Assembly: GCF_900102055.1 (NCBI RefSeq)
Contig: NZ_FNBA01000008.1
Coordinates: 1-60,933 of the forward strand
DNA from: Ulvibacter litoralis
GTDB lineage: Bacteria > Bacteroidota > Bacteroidia > Flavobacteriales > Flavobacteriaceae
Direction of reading: 5' to 3'
DNA length: 60,933 bases
Positions 60,659-60,933 of the stretch are shown one piece after another. How positions within the stretch are numbered: the first letter of the stretch is position 1; each line of letters opens with the position of its first letter. A model generated the notes under the pieces. It was not told the DNA's origin and made no database searches. It was given only the letters and a program-made list of their open reading frames with translations. A program made the translations under genes and the position numbers.

Positions 60659-60933
60659 ATGATGAATAGAATGGAACATGTAAATCCGGAAGGACTAATA
60701 AAAAATTCTGCGTTTTCTCAAATCATAACGACTGAAGGAAACGGAAAGACAATTTATATAGGTGGACAAAATGCAGTAAATGGAAACGGAGAAATTGTAG
60801 GGAAAAATGATATTTTAAAGCAAACTGAGCAAGTAATAAAAAACCTTGAAATTGCTCTTAAATCTTGTGGAGTAAATTTTGAGAGTTTAGTGAAATTAAA
60901 CATTCACATTGTTCAAGGGCAGAATGCTTATGG
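60659..60933 (+). CDS. RidA family protein (cut by window end)
   Basis: The frame from ATG 60659 runs to the window edge: MEHVNPEGLIKNSAFSQIIT, IYIGGQNAVNGNGEIVGKND and IALKSCGVNFESLVKLNIHI. The G-G-Q-N and C-G-V blocks fit RidA/YjgF, which removes reactive imines/enamines. The 3' end is missing. It lies 10 bp after the DHFR-like gene. Confidence 0.85.
   Translation, partial: MMNRMEHVNPEGLIKNSAFSQIITTEGNGKTIYIGGQNAVNGNGEIVGKNDILKQTEQVIKNLEIALKSCGVNFESLVKLNIHIVQGQNAY

Noticed and set aside
1-60933. CRISPR array
   Set aside because: No run of regularly spaced direct repeats was found; repeats seen are duplicated genes, calcium-loop repeats in proteins, or pairs of non-coding elements.

Overview
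The window is about 61 kb of low-GC chromosome from a member of the Flavobacteriaceae (Bacteroidota). The assignment rests on several independent signs. Three proteins carry type IX secretion C-terminal sorting domains. Promoters fit the Bacteroidota pattern TTG-(about 19)-TAnnTTTG and most genes lack a Shine-Dalgarno sequence. There is a ribosomal protein THX gene, a short (type 3) prolyl-tRNA synthetase, and a TssD/Hcp-like protein of the Bacteroidota type VI secretion class.

Left part (1-38833), core chromosome. In order: the end of a T9SS type B protein; an OmpP1/FadL-like porin and a Tyr/Gly/Arg-rich lipoprotein; proS, tRNA-Glu(UUC) and rpsT; coaD and ddl, with ddl divergent from a PASTA-RluD pair; an FG-GAP secreted protein; yaaA and a UDG-like gene; an HTTM membrane protein paired with a 13-repeat FG-GAP/ASPIC lipoprotein; and a 1350-residue multidomain T9SS protein. 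The short THX gene lies at 21029-21157. The complete trp operon (trpE-G-D-C-F-B-A, minus strand) starts with a leader peptide holding three consecutive Trp codons, an antiterminator and an intrinsic terminator. Next come marR-yceI, a thioredoxin/rhodanese group, a four-gene TssD-effector-immunity-like cluster (31968-35167), and a TPP-riboswitch thiamin salvage operon (thiM-thiE-thiD-tenA).

Right part (38834-60933), accessory region. It opens with a tyrosine recombinase that has lost its N-terminal arm-binding domain. It continues with a long, mostly plus-strand series of small genes: AraC, Crp/Fnr, ArsR, HxlR and WYL regulators; VOC, SRPBCC, SnoaL/NTF2, DoxX, DUF1801, DUF4287, DUF998, DUF1569, DUF1330, GNAT, dienelactone hydrolase, DHFR-like and RidA proteins. 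Decay and rearrangement are plain. There is a frameshifted WYL regulator, a frameshifted monooxygenase-like gene, a sigma factor broken into two pieces 3 kb apart, a sigma/GIY-YIG chimera, a 430-bp segmental duplication and an AraC relic. Non-coding elements with shared ends (AAAAACAACAAACCG at the left, AACCGTTA at the right) look like cassette recombination sites.

The most promising system is the TssD-Ig / Ig-effector / two small envelope proteins cluster. The trp attenuator and the attC-like elements of the accessory region come next. All functional statements are by inspection; no database search was run.
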